NCBI GenBank assembly: GCA_030762935.1
Contig: CM060900.1
Span: 374,003,132-374,067,131 of the forward strand
Length of the DNA stretch: 64,000 nucleotides
Origin: Hymenopus coronatus
Lineage: Eukaryota; Arthropoda; Insecta; Mantodea; Hymenopodidae
Direction of reading: 5' to 3'
The notes below the pieces were generated by a model. It worked only from the letters and a program-made list of their open reading frames with translations. It did not search any database and was not told the DNA's origin. The position numbers and the translations under genes were made by a program. Shown here piece after piece: positions 10,993 to 21,947 of the stretch (position 1 is its first letter; every line of letters starts with the position of its first letter).

Positions 10993-12000
10993 ATGTGAAT
11001 GGAGGAAATAGATTTTCAAAGACATTGTACAACTCGTGGCTTTGTAATATTTCAACAAGTTTGAGACCAAAGTTTTATAATTTTTTTGTTTTATGTTTAC
11101 AAGAAAACCACGCACAACCCTTGAAAATGATTTGCCAAGTTGATAATTCCACTGTTTGTAACGTTTTCTCAAACATTTCGTCCTCTAAGGGTTTTCGGGT
11201 TTACGGTACAACAAAAATTTCTTCTTTCAGTTTTGCGTCAGTTAACTGTAGAAACTTGCCTTGCAAATATGCAAATCCTCTCCCGTCCTTGTTGAGTGCC
11301 TTAACATCAGCCCAAGTTTTATATGTAAAGGAGGGAGAAGAATCTTATAAGGCTGAACCAATAGTGTTTGTTTTACGTATTCTCCCCTGGGACATGTTCC
11401 TGCCGCTTGTCCCACCGTTGTACCACATAATGTTTTTTAACATCATGGCTGTCCCACAAACACAAAGAACAACAATATTTTGTGAATCCCCCTTTTAATT
11501 CAAGCAGCAAACCAATTACTTTAAGGTCACCACATATTTTCCAACAATGACCCTCATATTTTAAAACACGCACGATTTTGGCCATACTTCCATAAGTTTC
11601 TTTAAGACTTACAGAATGGAAAACTGAACAGATGAAAGTTTGTTACCATTATGAAGTAACACAATCTTTAAGCTGAACTTTGATGAATTATAAATAATCG
11701 CCAGTCATCTGGATTATGCTCAATTCCTAGTTCACTCATTAAACCATTGATGGTTATACAGGAACACATATTCTCTTCCACAGAAACATATTTTCTAAAA
11801 TTTTGGTGTCTATTTCAAACTCTGTAATTTCTGTACCAGATGCAAATAATTTCCATTGTTGCAGCCTGGAATCTAGAAGTTCAGAATCTTCTTTTGACAA
11901 ATTTCAGTCACGTGCCAAATCACTCAAGCCTAAATGCCTTTCACTTTCAGAATTTTCTGGTAGAAAGTCAGGATCTTTTGAAGTAGGGGAGTATGTTTGA
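10930..12000 (-). pseudogene. Uncharacterised repeat-encoded protein, copy B, frameshifted
   Basis: The minus strand carries a long, broken copy of the family seen at 4.3 kb. In order it reads DPDFLPENSESERHLGLSDL, then SKEDSELLDSRLQQWKLFA, then NPDDWRLFI, KIVRVLKYEGHCWKICGDLK, VIGLLLELKGGFTKYCCSLC with LWDS, then VQPYKILLPPLHIKLGLM, GKFLQLTDAKLKEEIFVV, and finally MSLKIYFLHSHLDFFPENPG with DEQGERF. The order and motifs (DLKVIGLLLGLQGGxTKxxCFLCxWDSR, PPLHIKLGLM, HFLHSHLDFFPEN) are those of an unnamed multicopy invertebrate protein. At least four frameshifts or stops break it. Function is unknown. The conserved C/H residues suggest metal binding, and high copy number suggests a mobile origin. 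Confidence 0.85.
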
Positions 12001-12249
12001 AGTTCCACTGGGCCCAATGAGGCACATTGAAAATCAAGGAAGGGCACTGATAGGGAGACCCAGAGAGAGCAACTGAACCATCCGTGGAGTAAGGTGTAGA
12101 AATCCTGGAGGAAAAAAAATGCATGGATTTCAGGGGGACCTTTGGGACTCAATGGGACCATTGACAAGCTGGAATACAATCTACTATTGGTTGAGACTTT
12201 GGGCAGATGCTGAGAGGTGGTGCGCCAATGTCATGTGTATGTGGCAAGT

Positions 12250-13142
12250 CAAGACCCACAGATCAGGAGCCGAGGTCACATGCAGCAGTATAACTGGAAG
12301 CATCCTTTGAAGGAATAGCCATTGACATACCTGGGCCATTCTCTCTGTCAGACAGTGGCAAAAGTTATCTGTTGGTTGGCATAGATTACTTCACCATGTG
12401 GCCGGAAGTATACGCAATCCCTAACCAGGAGGCCAAGAGCATCGCCAACTGCCTCATAGAAGAACTGTTTCTTCACTATGGGGTAACAATGGGGTTACAC
12501 AGGGATCAGGGCACCAACTTTGAGTTCAACCTCATAAAGGAAATGCTGGAGTGACTCGGAGTGACAAGATGCACACAACACCTCTGCACTCACAGTCAGA
12601 TTACATGGCTGATTGGTACATCAAGACTTTAGAAGAACATTTGAGGAAGGTTGTGACCAAACACCAGAGAAACTGGGATATCAAGGTACCATTTTCCTTG
12701 CAGGCATCCACTCTTCAACCCATGACATCACTGGATTGGCACAATCCAATTTGGTCTTTGGCAGATACGAGTAGCTGCATCCACTATGTAACCTGGTGTT
12801 CAGGAATCCCCTTGGGGTGCAATAACCAGCAGTAAACTACGTGGAGCATCTCATCGACTGACTTCAGGACATATATGTGATGTCTGGTCAAAATATCCAT
12901 ATGATCAATCAGATGAAGACTGTTATGGCAAGAGGCAAGCAACCCAAGTTATCAGAAGGGTGATCTGATGAGACATATCACCCCATCCGGTCCAAGGGTA
13001 AGGGCCATAATGAAGAGGATACACAATGAATTCCACAGTATCCAGGGGCTACCCTGAGGGAAGGAGCTGATAGTACATTTGGATCATCTAGCTTGCTATG
13101 ATGGTACTGATCGGGACAACTAGCCCTGAGGATGGAGCAGTA
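12250..13142 (+). pseudogene. Ty3/Gypsy (csRN1-like) integrase remnant
   Basis: The plus strand reads VGIDYFTMWPEVYAIPNQEA, then CLIEELFLHYGVTMGLHRDQ followed by GTNFE, and YIKTLEEHLRKVVTKHQRNW. This is the DDE core of a Gypsy integrase: the D of GIDYFT, the D of HRDQGTNFE, and the TLEEHLRKVV helix that follows the glutamate. It continues with a frame-broken C-terminal part (SDxMKT-like, PKLSEG, LDHL). Stops and frameshifts inactivate it. It is followed directly by a 3' LTR. Protease, RT and RNase H are absent. It belongs to the same family as the fragments at 25.3, 52.5 and 59.2 kb. Confidence 0.88.
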
Positions 13143-13524
13143 TGACAGTAGTTTGTACGAATATTCTCATGTTCACCTTGGAATGTAAGTCAGAGGAACT
13201 GGAGGACTTGGAATGTCGTACACACAAGAAGTTACATGCTGGCAACTGGAAGCCTTGGAATGTGAGACATCAGTTGGCATAGGCCAGAATCTTTCTCTAG
13301 CTTTGAGTAGCTTCAAGATACTTTTGTGACACTATTCACAGCAATATGAGGAAGAGTTGTGGGCCAATTTAGTGTCATGAATCAGTCTTTGCTGGAGTGT
13401 TAGCATGCAGTGGGCTGAGAGCAGTAGTATGAGAAAGCTGCCAACTGTCTATACATTGAAGCATCAAGTGAATTGTTTGCGGTAATGAATTAAAAACTTT
13501 GAGTCAATAAAGATATTTATTACA
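13143..13524 (+). repeat. Gypsy 3' LTR
   Basis: The LTR starts TGACAGTAGTTTGTACG immediately after the integrase remnant and ends AGATATTTATTACA. Its internal sequence (GGAAGCCTTGGAATGTGA, GAGGAAGAGTTG, GAGTCAATAAAG) aligns along its length with the minus-strand LTR at 54025-54384. The AATAAA-like string near the end fits the polyadenylation region of an LTR. Confidence 0.75.
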
Positions 13525-13589
13525 ATATTAGTATTGAGTCAGAATACTGACACACATCTCACTTAAAGTGGAAAATACACAAAACATAT

Positions 13590-14245
13590 GTTCCTCTTCT
13601 TCAGTTGAAATCTGACTGATGGCTGGCAGTTGTGCTCTGTGGTCCATTATGGTGGAGACACCTGGTATTATCAACAGAACCTCATACTTGTGTGGCAGTA
13701 CTTAAAAATTCATGGGCCGATCTTTGTGTTCTGTGATGATAATACTCTCCCAAATGTGAGTGCTGCCAGGTTGTTTGTGGGTTTTAAAAGCTTCATGTAA
13801 TTTTCTGTTTCAGGACGTGAGGTCCAAAATTGTGTGCAACTGTTGATTTATCTATCTGTTGTTTTTTTCTATGTGTGTGAAATGCTTTTTTAACCTTTTA
13901 TCCAGTTTTCTGTTTGCTTGAGCCATGTAAACCAGATTGCAGTCCTACAATCAATTTTGTAGATACCTGATCCCTGGTTTGTGGGCATGGGGTCTTTGAT
14001 ATCTGATATATAAGTACATTATGCAGAATTTGTGGGCTCTGGGTTGAAACTATTGTGTTTTATGTAATTATCTGTGTATGTGATCATCCTGCAGATGCCA
14101 TGTATGATATGTTGTCCTCTGGGTATTGGCTTTAGGTCGAGGTATGGTAGAATTTGATCTTGTTCTGTTTTCATAGTGAACTGTATATGTTTGTCTTGTA
14201 GGTTCAGTAATTTGAGAGGGCATCATCTACATATCTTGACCATCT
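13590..14245 (-). pseudogene. Penelope-like element: RT YVDD motif and GIY-YIG endonuclease remnant
   Basis: The minus strand starts with WSRYVDDALSNY, the RT active-site motif of Penelope-like elements. HIQFTMKTEQDQILPYLDL follows, matching the usual IQFTMExExxxxLPFLDV. Then come ITYTDNYIKH (usual YRKPTHTDxYLH) and, after a frame break, GIYKIDC...CNLVYMAQANRKLDKRLKKH, the GIY-YIG nuclease of these elements. HIWESIIITEH lies further on. Several stops and frameshifts interrupt it. The N-terminal two thirds of the RT is missing. It lies in the sense orientation of the host gene, 0.7 kb below exon 5. Confidence 0.82.
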
Positions 14246-14939
14246 TTTTTTTAATTAGGAAAATTGGAGGTTATTTTACTGAGTTATTTTACATGCTGTA
14301 CACTCTTATACATTTTCAATAAAATTCTTGAAATTGCATGTGTTCTGAGGATTTAAATGGCTACTTGGTATTATCTAAAATGTGGCAAAACAAGATGTTT
14401 AGTTTTACATAAATTGAGAAAAATTATCCTGCTTACTATTGGCTGTATGAAATTCTTAAAAATCAAGGAGTTTGTCAAATAATTTCTGTGTCTTTGACAA
14501 CTTTTGGAACATATCAGACAGAGAATAGTATGCAAGGAATGGAAGGTATTTTTTATATCTCTTAGCAACACTTGGTAGTAATATCCCATACACATTTAAA
14601 TAATGGAGCTGTGCAATGCACAGCACTTAAAACAGTGAAGCACTGAAATGACAACTTGAAGAAGCTTTTATAACATACAGTAAAACAGATATTTGTTCTT
14701 TCTTTTTTTACCATCCCTTAAATACTATAAATGAACCTCTGCAGCATCACAAAAGTTGAGTGACCTATTCCTTAAGGTCACTTAACAAAAAAATGGTGTA
14801 TCTGAGAATTGTGTTACATAAAAATTATGTCTGTTTTGCTTACTTAATATATAAATCACTCTCTCCAAAGAGGGTACTCTCTTGTGTTAAAAATGCAAAC
14901 AAAACGCTGTAAATTGAAATATAATAATAATTTTCTTAC

Positions 14940-15185
14940 CTTGGTTTGATCTGATGGTGCTTGAAAAGTATGGATTGTAATGACTTGCTGAAAGCGATTT
15001 AAGCTCACCAGTACAAATGCTGCTTCTAGTCTGCAAGATGCACTTTCAGGAACAGTAACATCATGAATTATGAATCGATCCAAAGACAGAGGTTGCTTGT
15101 AAACAACATATCTCATGGATGATTCATTTGAAGTTGAAGAGCCACGACTACATGAACTGGCCCAATTTTCTGATAGTGATGATTT
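14940..15185 (-). CDS. Exon 5 seen of PLEKHG-type RhoGEF: second half of PH domain
   Basis: This exon of 82 codons is in phase 0 at both ends. A serine-rich loop (KSSLSENWASSCSRGSS) is followed by MRYVVYKQPLSLDRFIIHDV and later AAFVLVSLNRFQQVITIHTF and QAPSDQTK. This gives the later PH beta strands: a basic-hydrophobic strand, the P-L-x-L-D-R strand and the Q-x-x-x-x-x-x-F strand that precedes the C-terminal helix. The serine-rich insertion sits in the strand-loop region where PLEKHG proteins vary. The acceptor is CTGCCTATAG|AAATC and the donor is ACCAAG|GTAAGA. The C-terminal helix is not here but 11.6 kb away at 3.35 kb, which fits in phase. Confidence 0.9.
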
Positions 15186-15672
15186 CTATAGGCAGAGGAT
15201 CTTATCAGTTTTAACAATTGTGTCTTATTATTAATTAATTTGTACAATTCTGAAACACTAGCACAGCCAATTGAAAATGATAGATCACACAGCGAATGTG
15301 ATAATGTACATAGGTTTTATACTGACAGTATTCTGGCAAAGAGTCATATCATATAGGTCACAAATTTTTCAAGTGAGGGAAAAAATGTCATAGTGTGATT
15401 CATTTTATTAAATAGAGCATACAATAATTAATCCATATAGATAATTTACCAAATAGTTATTTAATTTGATATCAATTAGAGAATTACAAAAATAATAATT
15501 TTCTTAATTGCTTAAAGTAAATTGCAATTTTAATACAATGCCAATTACATCAAGGTAATGGTGATCTGGCAAGAGGCTATATACCCCAAAAATGTTTTTT
15601 AGGAAATTGAAAAACAGATGAATTGGGATTGGTAATTAAAGGTAGTACATATTGATGCTAACAATTTTGAGG

Positions 15673-16262
15673 TGTTACATTCACATAACTTTCTCTACCT
15701 ATTCTGTAATAAAATATTCTTACAAAAGCTTGTTCTTCTATCTATATCATGCTAATTGAGATAAACATAGGAGAAATGATCTTACTTGTTTCCTATTAGG
15801 TACAAAAGGAAAAGGAAATACACTAGGGTAACATAATAGTCAAGTCTTTGAATAGCAGATTGCTAGGTGATGAAATTCTATTCTCTTTGTATGTTCTGGA
15901 GTAAAAAGAAATGAATAAGAGCCTTACATTTGAGAAAATATAGGTTTCAATAACTAGAATAACAATAACTAGAATATCTCAGAAATGGTTAACTCCCCAA
16001 AAACTGTATTTGATATAAATTGTATGCTTAACAAAATCAATATACTCTATGTTGTACAATTTCTTTTATCTGTTATAGATTAGCAGTTATACAAAAGACA
16101 TCCAGAATGAATTCAGAAGCTATTCCCCACAAAATTCAAGTAATTATTTTTCATGACAATACCTTAAACTTATGATCAAAATCATTAGTCATATTTGAGA
16201 AAATCAAAATTTTCAAAAAATATTCTATGTAAAGAAGTTTGAAGTGGGGGATTTTCTTTTAG
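15673..16262. repeat. Unclassified dispersed repeat, copy 1
   Basis: This segment aligns with 50051-50660 and, over its first part, with 51120-51346. Shared blocks include CATGCTAATTGAGATAA, GAAATACACTAGG, GGAGTAAAA, GAAGCTATTCC, and CAAAATTTTCAAAAAAT near the end. No coding potential, TIRs or tRNA boxes were found, so the class is unknown. Identity between copies looks like 65-75% by eye. Confidence 0.65.
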
Positions 16263-16962
16263 TATCATCATGGCAGGAATGATGTAGAAATTTAAATATA
16301 GAGTTTAGTATATAACAAACTTTTTGATTTTGAATTTTGTTGTTTGCAGACATACATCTGCATCTTCTCCTGAAAATACCAGAAAGATGTTTCTATTGTA
16401 TGAGCAATTACTTGATTACACAGTTATCACACAAGTGATTATTGTTTGTTATTTCTTATTTAAACAGTGCCAAATGGAAACTAAGTGTACTGTTTTGTAT
16501 TATACAGGTAAGTGGCTAAAAAGAAAATGAAATTGCTCTTTGGTAACTAATTCAGAAAAATATTTAGCAATATGCATATTCTTTTATGAAGTTTATTAGC
16601 CAGTCTTCATGGTTTTTATTTAATAGCACTGTCATCTTCTTCACTCTCAGGTAGAACACCTGGTACTGCATCATTACAACATTTTGACATATTTGCAGAG
16701 GTATATGGATGAAATTGTGTTCTCTCACACACGCACGCACACAACTGAATATCTTTGTTCCCATATTAGCCAAATTAAATGCCTAGACATGAAATTGAAT
16801 ATGGAGCAATAGCATATTTCCTATTAGAAATGTGTGTGATATTTCTTCTCAGGTTGACATATTTCACAAAATAAATGGGTTATGCCATTTTCCTGTTTCA
16901 GTCCTGACAACAATGGTGGATTTGACTTAGTGATTAAAACACATGCCTTGTTAAATTATAGT

Positions 16963-16981
16963 AATAATAGTAGTAGTAGTA

Positions 16982-17013
<32 letters not shown>
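16963..17013 (+). repeat. (AGT)n/(AAT)n microsatellite
   Basis: A tract of AGT units changes into AAT units, about 50 bp long. The long asparagine/serine or tyrosine runs it yields in translation are artefacts. Confidence 0.95.
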
Positions 17014-17014
<1 letters not shown>

Positions 17015-17109
17015 CATTGGAAGTAATATACTGTGAAGCTCAATTAATAGTATTGCGCTATGAGTTGTTTTACTCAAAGCTTCATCAAGGGTGTTACACA
17101 GCAGAACCG

Positions 17110-18680
17110 GTATAGTAAGATTTGTCCTATGCAACTGATGATATAGGATAGATCCTACCATATGGAGTAACGCCATTGATGAAGCCTTGTGTAAAATTGT
17201 ACATTATATTTCTTGTTACTTGTGGCATATTACAGTACAGGGAGATACAGTAAATCAATATAAACAAGCAAAAACATTTTTTTTCAGAAAAATGTGGTAT
17301 ACAGCCCTTTGCCAGAACAACAATGTACAGGTCAAGTCTTCTAGTGATCATAATAATAGCAGATTTGTTAATACCTTAGTCAGTAATTTGTGTTATTATG
17401 ACATGCCTCCTACCTTATCCTGTCTTTAATACTTTCTATACTGTGTAAACTTTAATTGTTTGCATTTATATGCTGTTTTGAGGAACAGGTCTTTATTTGT
17501 TTATATCTGGTTCTTTAGTTAAGCTTTATGCTGATAAAAGTGATTGCGTGTTTCAATAACAGAAATTAGTGTTTGTATATCAAGCTTTAAGGATAACAAA
17601 GAGTAAATAAGGTGAACATTGGGACAGTTATATTAGTACAATTGAAATACATGTTCATGGTAGGTACTCAAAATATTGCATTTAAAGATCATGAAAAAAG
17701 TAAACAAGCATAAAAGAGACAAAATACAAATAGCTATTTATAAACAGCTTTTGTATTTTAAAAACATTAGAGACACAACCAAACAAGAGGACAGGAAATA
17801 GTTTTAGAAAATGAATTTCATGATTTTGACCATACTCAATTAAATGGGGTTGAGTTTGTCATAAATAAGTGGAAAAACGGAAAAGCAATTGGATTTGGTA
17901 ATTCTAATATTAAATTATATAGATACTCAATGTCTGCATTCAAATTTAGGTTTTCCTAGATCATAAATCTGACTGGCAAAGTAACCATATTCCAAATGAA
18001 TGGAAACTTTCTATTGTAGAGCCAGATGAAAGAAGAAAATGAGGCCATTCAATGAAAACATGACTGGATATACAAGCTAGTTATGGCATTCAGAAATATG
18101 AACCCAGAGCAATGGAGAAATAGAGAAGTGGTATCAGCTGTGGTGAACCTAAGACATGATAAGTCATAGGTAAAATTTAAGATGTGGAAGCAGATAATTA
18201 ATAATATTGTTGCATGGAATGTAAAATTGTAATGTAATTTACATTTGGACAGTGTATTAAATTGCATAAATATATAAATAGTGTTAATAAAACTGTAGTT
18301 CAGAGATATACAAAAATATATACCCTTTTTGTTAATTTTATCGCTGTCCTACCCATAATGCTATGCACTTTCTCTAATTGTATTCAATGCTAAGTCCAGA
18401 GCCATTCGATAATAAATGTCAGAATCTTTGAAATAATTCAGCAGTTCTTGTTTTTATTTATTTACAGCATTGAGAATTAAAAAAAAAAGTATTTTGCATG
18501 TCCGTTATAAATGTATATAATCAAACAATATTAAATTCAGGATGCAAATATTTAAAATAAGAAAGTAGTGAGGGGAAAGTCAGGAAGATAGCTTTAATAT
18601 TGCTCTCCAGAAATTTGTATTTTATTTTGTGTCTTTGTGACACAGTCTTATGCCTCTAAAAAGATATAGGAGCAAAAATT
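17110..18680. other. Intronic sequence, no recognised features
   Basis: CpG-poor AT-rich intron between exons 5 and 4. Apart from decayed open frames without protein-like composition I see nothing. Confidence 0.4.
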
Positions 18681-18705
18681 AAAATTAGGAAATGAAAATT
18701 GTTAC

Positions 18706-19001
18706 CTTTTTAGAAAGTGCTTTTTTCCTTCTGGTTATAAGCAGCATATCATCAAAGAGGACAACGTACATTTCCTGGGGTTTCCCTGTGTCCCAAATCT
18801 GTAATGGACCTTCTATAATAATTTGCCTTCTTGGGCTCACAATGATCTTATCACAAGGTTGCCTTGTCAAAGAAGGCTTCAAAAACTCAGGAACATAAAT
18901 CTTTGGATCCAGTTCAAGCAGGGATGGCCAAACTATGTTCTTTTGTATTTCCAGCAACCGTTCAAAATTTTTTAGCCATTTCATTTTGTCATCTAATTCT
19001 C
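18706..19001 (-). CDS. Exon 4 seen of PLEKHG-type RhoGEF: DH end and first half of PH domain
   Basis: This exon of 296 bp starts with two bases that complete the split codon, then reads ELDDKMKWLKNFERLLEIQK. An IVWPSLLELDP segment, a PEFLKP linker, SPRRQIIIEGPLQIWD and MYVVLFDDMLLITRRKK follow. The run KWLxNFxxL...IVWPxLxxxD...PEfLK...SPxRxxxxEGxL...LFDDxLLxT is the one I recall from PLEKHG7/PLEKHG5 proteins and identifies the family. The DH domain ends at the first third, and the PH domain (membrane or autoregulatory module) starts around the EGPLQ strand. The acceptor AAATTTACAG|GA is strong. The donor AAAAAG|GTAACA is in phase 0. No frameshift or stop is seen. Confidence 0.94.
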
Positions 19002-19009
19002 CTGTAAAT

Positions 19010-20630
19010 TTTAAAACAAAATTGATGTTTCTGTATCAGACACCATCATTTAAAAAGCTCTAATGTTACAGAGTATGTAATATAGGTTATAAAGGAATTA
19101 CGTTTTCTAATAGATTATATTTTAGTACATGCTTGTAAGTTATGTGGTCATTATATGCAAAATCTACTACTACCAAATAAAAAGTTATAATTAACAATGA
19201 ACTGCAACTTGATTTGTATTTATTTCCATTTTTCCTTGCATCCAAGTCAATTAAACTTTACATATGCCAAATTTATGTGACAAAGTGAAACTATAAATCA
19301 ATATTTTAAACTCTTATACAAAATTTGCTTTCTGTTCTATGCTTATTTTACTGCATAAATGATCAGTGTTAACCCTATTTAAGATACATCAGTAATAATC
19401 AGAACAGTGTAGATCTTTAATTTCAAAATACAGAAAAAATTACCTAATGTAAGTACCTAATGATTTAAATGTATAAAAAGCAGACCAGTTATCTATCCTT
19501 GAGCATAAGCAGCCATACACAGCACAACCATTGGCTGATATTCCGACATCAAGACTGATTACTTAACCTATTGTGGTGATAAAAGTGATTTCTTTGATTA
19601 TATTATTCAGTGCAGTTATTAATATTTCACTATGACTAAAATAAAAATCCCTGAAATTCAAAAACTAAATCAGCTAGATAATGAATTTGGGTTAAGGGGG
19701 TGAATGGGTTTGAAATGTAACTTCTAGAATTTTAAATCTAGAAACATTCATTTCTTTACACATATGATGCATGGCCTATTTATAAACACACTAAAGTTTC
19801 AACCGTGTAGCTTCAATAGTTCTTTAGTTATTAATGTTTTTGTATTTCAAAATATGTGTTTTCAAAATCTACATCATTCTACAACTTTAATGTAATGAGG
19901 CCAAAAATTTTACTCAATATTCTAGAAACTGTGATTGACAAAATGAAGTATTATATTTTTTATATTTTCTTCTTGTACAGAATAAAAGGAATTTATGTTC
20001 TCATGACAAAAATGTTGGTTTTCACTGTCACATGTTTTATTCTTTTATTTAATGTACCATACACTATAAAAAACATTCAATATTTGATATTATCAGTCGT
20101 AATCTCTTGAAATTCCAGTACAATTTGCAGCTTCTTTGCATAAAAATTCTAATAGGAGATGGCTCATGATTGCAGCAAAACATTAAAAAAAATTAAGCTT
20201 AAAGTCTACATGCAATGGACATTTAAAGAGTGCAAGCTTTTAAATTGATGCTGTCCATCATTTAAAAATGTTATAAGGCTACAAAACTTTTGAAATAAGT
20301 AAAACAAGGTTGATAGTTTTAATGTTTGCAGCAATACATTTTTTTTTACCAAAAATGACAAACTGTTATCTATTTGCCCCCTTAACAAAATCTATGTAAG
20401 ACACAAGTAAGAGGTGACAACCAGTATCGTCAGTAACGTTTGAATTAAAAAGAAAGGCAAAACAAAGGAAAGAATAGGGAGGTAGTGAGGGAGAATAAAA
20501 GAACCAAAGGAAGGGAAGAAGAAAGGCATGAAGGTCATTTAAAATTAAAACATAATGACAACTTTTGAGTTTTAACACTATAGCTCCAAGTAGAAAATCC
20601 AAATTTGGCAGAGATTTGTGTGAAATGAAG
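19010..20630. other. Intronic sequence, no recognised features
   Basis: AT-rich intron between exons 4 and 3. No exon, RNA or known element was recognised. Confidence 0.4.
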
Positions 20631-20639
20631 ATGAATGCC

Positions 20640-20830
20640 AACATTTCATTTTAGAACCTTCAAAACAATCTGGATAATGACTTCATACAAAATTACAGGA
20701 ATCAAAAGTGTCAAATTAATCAACTATATGTAAAAATGATTGGAATATTACATCAGAGTCATGAACAAAGTAAGACATTTAGCCACCGAGAACAAAATTT
20801 GTGTTTGCTTAGATAAAACTCAGTGCTGTT
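20640..20830 (+). repeat. Intron-specific direct repeat, copy 1
   Basis: CTTCAAAACAATCTGGATAA ... GACTTCATACAAAATTACAG ... GATTGGAATATTACATCAG ... CCACCGAGAACAAAATTT recurs at 21115-21300 in the same order and orientation with substitutions and small gaps. No known family was recognised. Confidence 0.7.
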
Positions 20831-21114
20831 GGGTATTATTTCATGAATATAACTGTTGGGATACTTTTGACCAATAAGACATAAGCACTAAATATATTTG
20901 CTAATAATAGAGATGTCAGACAAAGTTAATCACTCAACTATCCCCTGTGTTTAAGCTGTTTGAAAGGAAGCTGATACAAAGAAGCAAATTAGTGAATTAA
21001 AAAAAATGTAAGTTTCTTCATTATACAGTGCTTCACATACTGTAATTGTTCACAGTACAGGCACTGGAAGCAATCACTTGCATCATCAGCTTAAAGTAAG
21101 AGGAATGCCTGTAT

Positions 21115-21300
21115 TCCATTTCAGAAACTTCAAAACACACTGGTTGAAAACTTCATGGAAAAATGCAGGAATAGAACCTTTTCTAGTTCAATCAACACTA
21201 TGCAAAAGTGATTGGAGTATTGTGAATGTGTCATGACTGGAATGATGTCAGTCACTGAGAACAAAATTTAGGATTCCATAGATAAAGCTATAGATACTAA
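21115..21300 (+). repeat. Intron-specific direct repeat, copy 2
   Basis: CTTCAAAACACACTGGTTGA ... AACTTCATGGAAAAATGCAG ... GATTGGAGTATTGTGAATG ... CACTGAGAACAAAATTTAGG matches the copy 475 bp upstream at roughly 70%. It is either a tandem duplication of intron sequence or two insertions of an unknown element. Confidence 0.7.
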
Positions 21301-21814
21301 TGGAGACAGCAGAAATAATTACTTACTAAACATGTTCTTTAAATAACTAAAGTTCCTACTTGAAATATTGTGTAATAAATAAAATCAAAATACCATTCAA
21401 ACGTTTGTCTCTTTATAGATTGGATATGTTCCCTGAGAAAACTTATTCTGTTGTTTAGGATGCTCATACTTCCGTAATGAATGCAGCAGGTGAACTGAAG
21501 ACCTTATATCTGTATCTTAATCACTTGAAATGTCTTGCTTACAAGCTGCATAAGGTAACTAAAGAAGTAGGTTCTTCTTATAATAGTATAAGGAGATTAA
21601 TATGGAATACCTAGAATATGTTTTTAAAACCTCCATTCAAAATGCTCAATTTCAAGCAAATGACAATCAGCATTCCTTTACACACATGACCTTGCTGGAA
21701 GCTGCTTTATATTATGTAATGCACTACCAGAAAAATGTGCAGGTAATTGACATTCTTTTGAGTGAATATTTCACTAAGATTTGAACCTGAAAACTTCTTA
21801 TAATAAAATGTTTA

Positions 21815-21817
<3 letters not shown>

Positions 21818-21872
<55 letters not shown>
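21818..21872. repeat. (TA)n microsatellite beside exon 3 donor
   Basis: About 27 TA units lie 75 bp downstream (in transcription) of the exon 3 donor site. Confidence 0.97.
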
Positions 21873-21874
<2 letters not shown>

Positions 21875-21947
21875 TATTTAAAGTAAAGTAAAAGAAAAAA
21901 ACAGCCTAACACTGTTATTTGCTCAAAATCATTTTTGTAATACTTAC

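Larger units (their letters stand above)
7760..11230. other. CpG-retaining domain inside the last intron
   Basis: CpG dinucleotides are frequent here: by eye about a dozen per 300 bases around 8.0-8.3 kb and again at 10.2-10.9 kb. Most of the rest of the window has about one per 300. The domain includes a full CRE palindrome, a GCATGCGCGG element, a C14 tract and a short open frame. In genomes with gene-body methylation such a patch usually marks unmethylated regulatory DNA, so an internal promoter or enhancer is possible. No exon of the host gene was recognised inside. Confidence 0.55.

Noticed and set aside
10995..11498. 167-codon plus-strand open frame
   Set aside because: The minus strand of the same region matches the repeat-encoded protein family motif by motif, so the plus frame is its antisense shadow.
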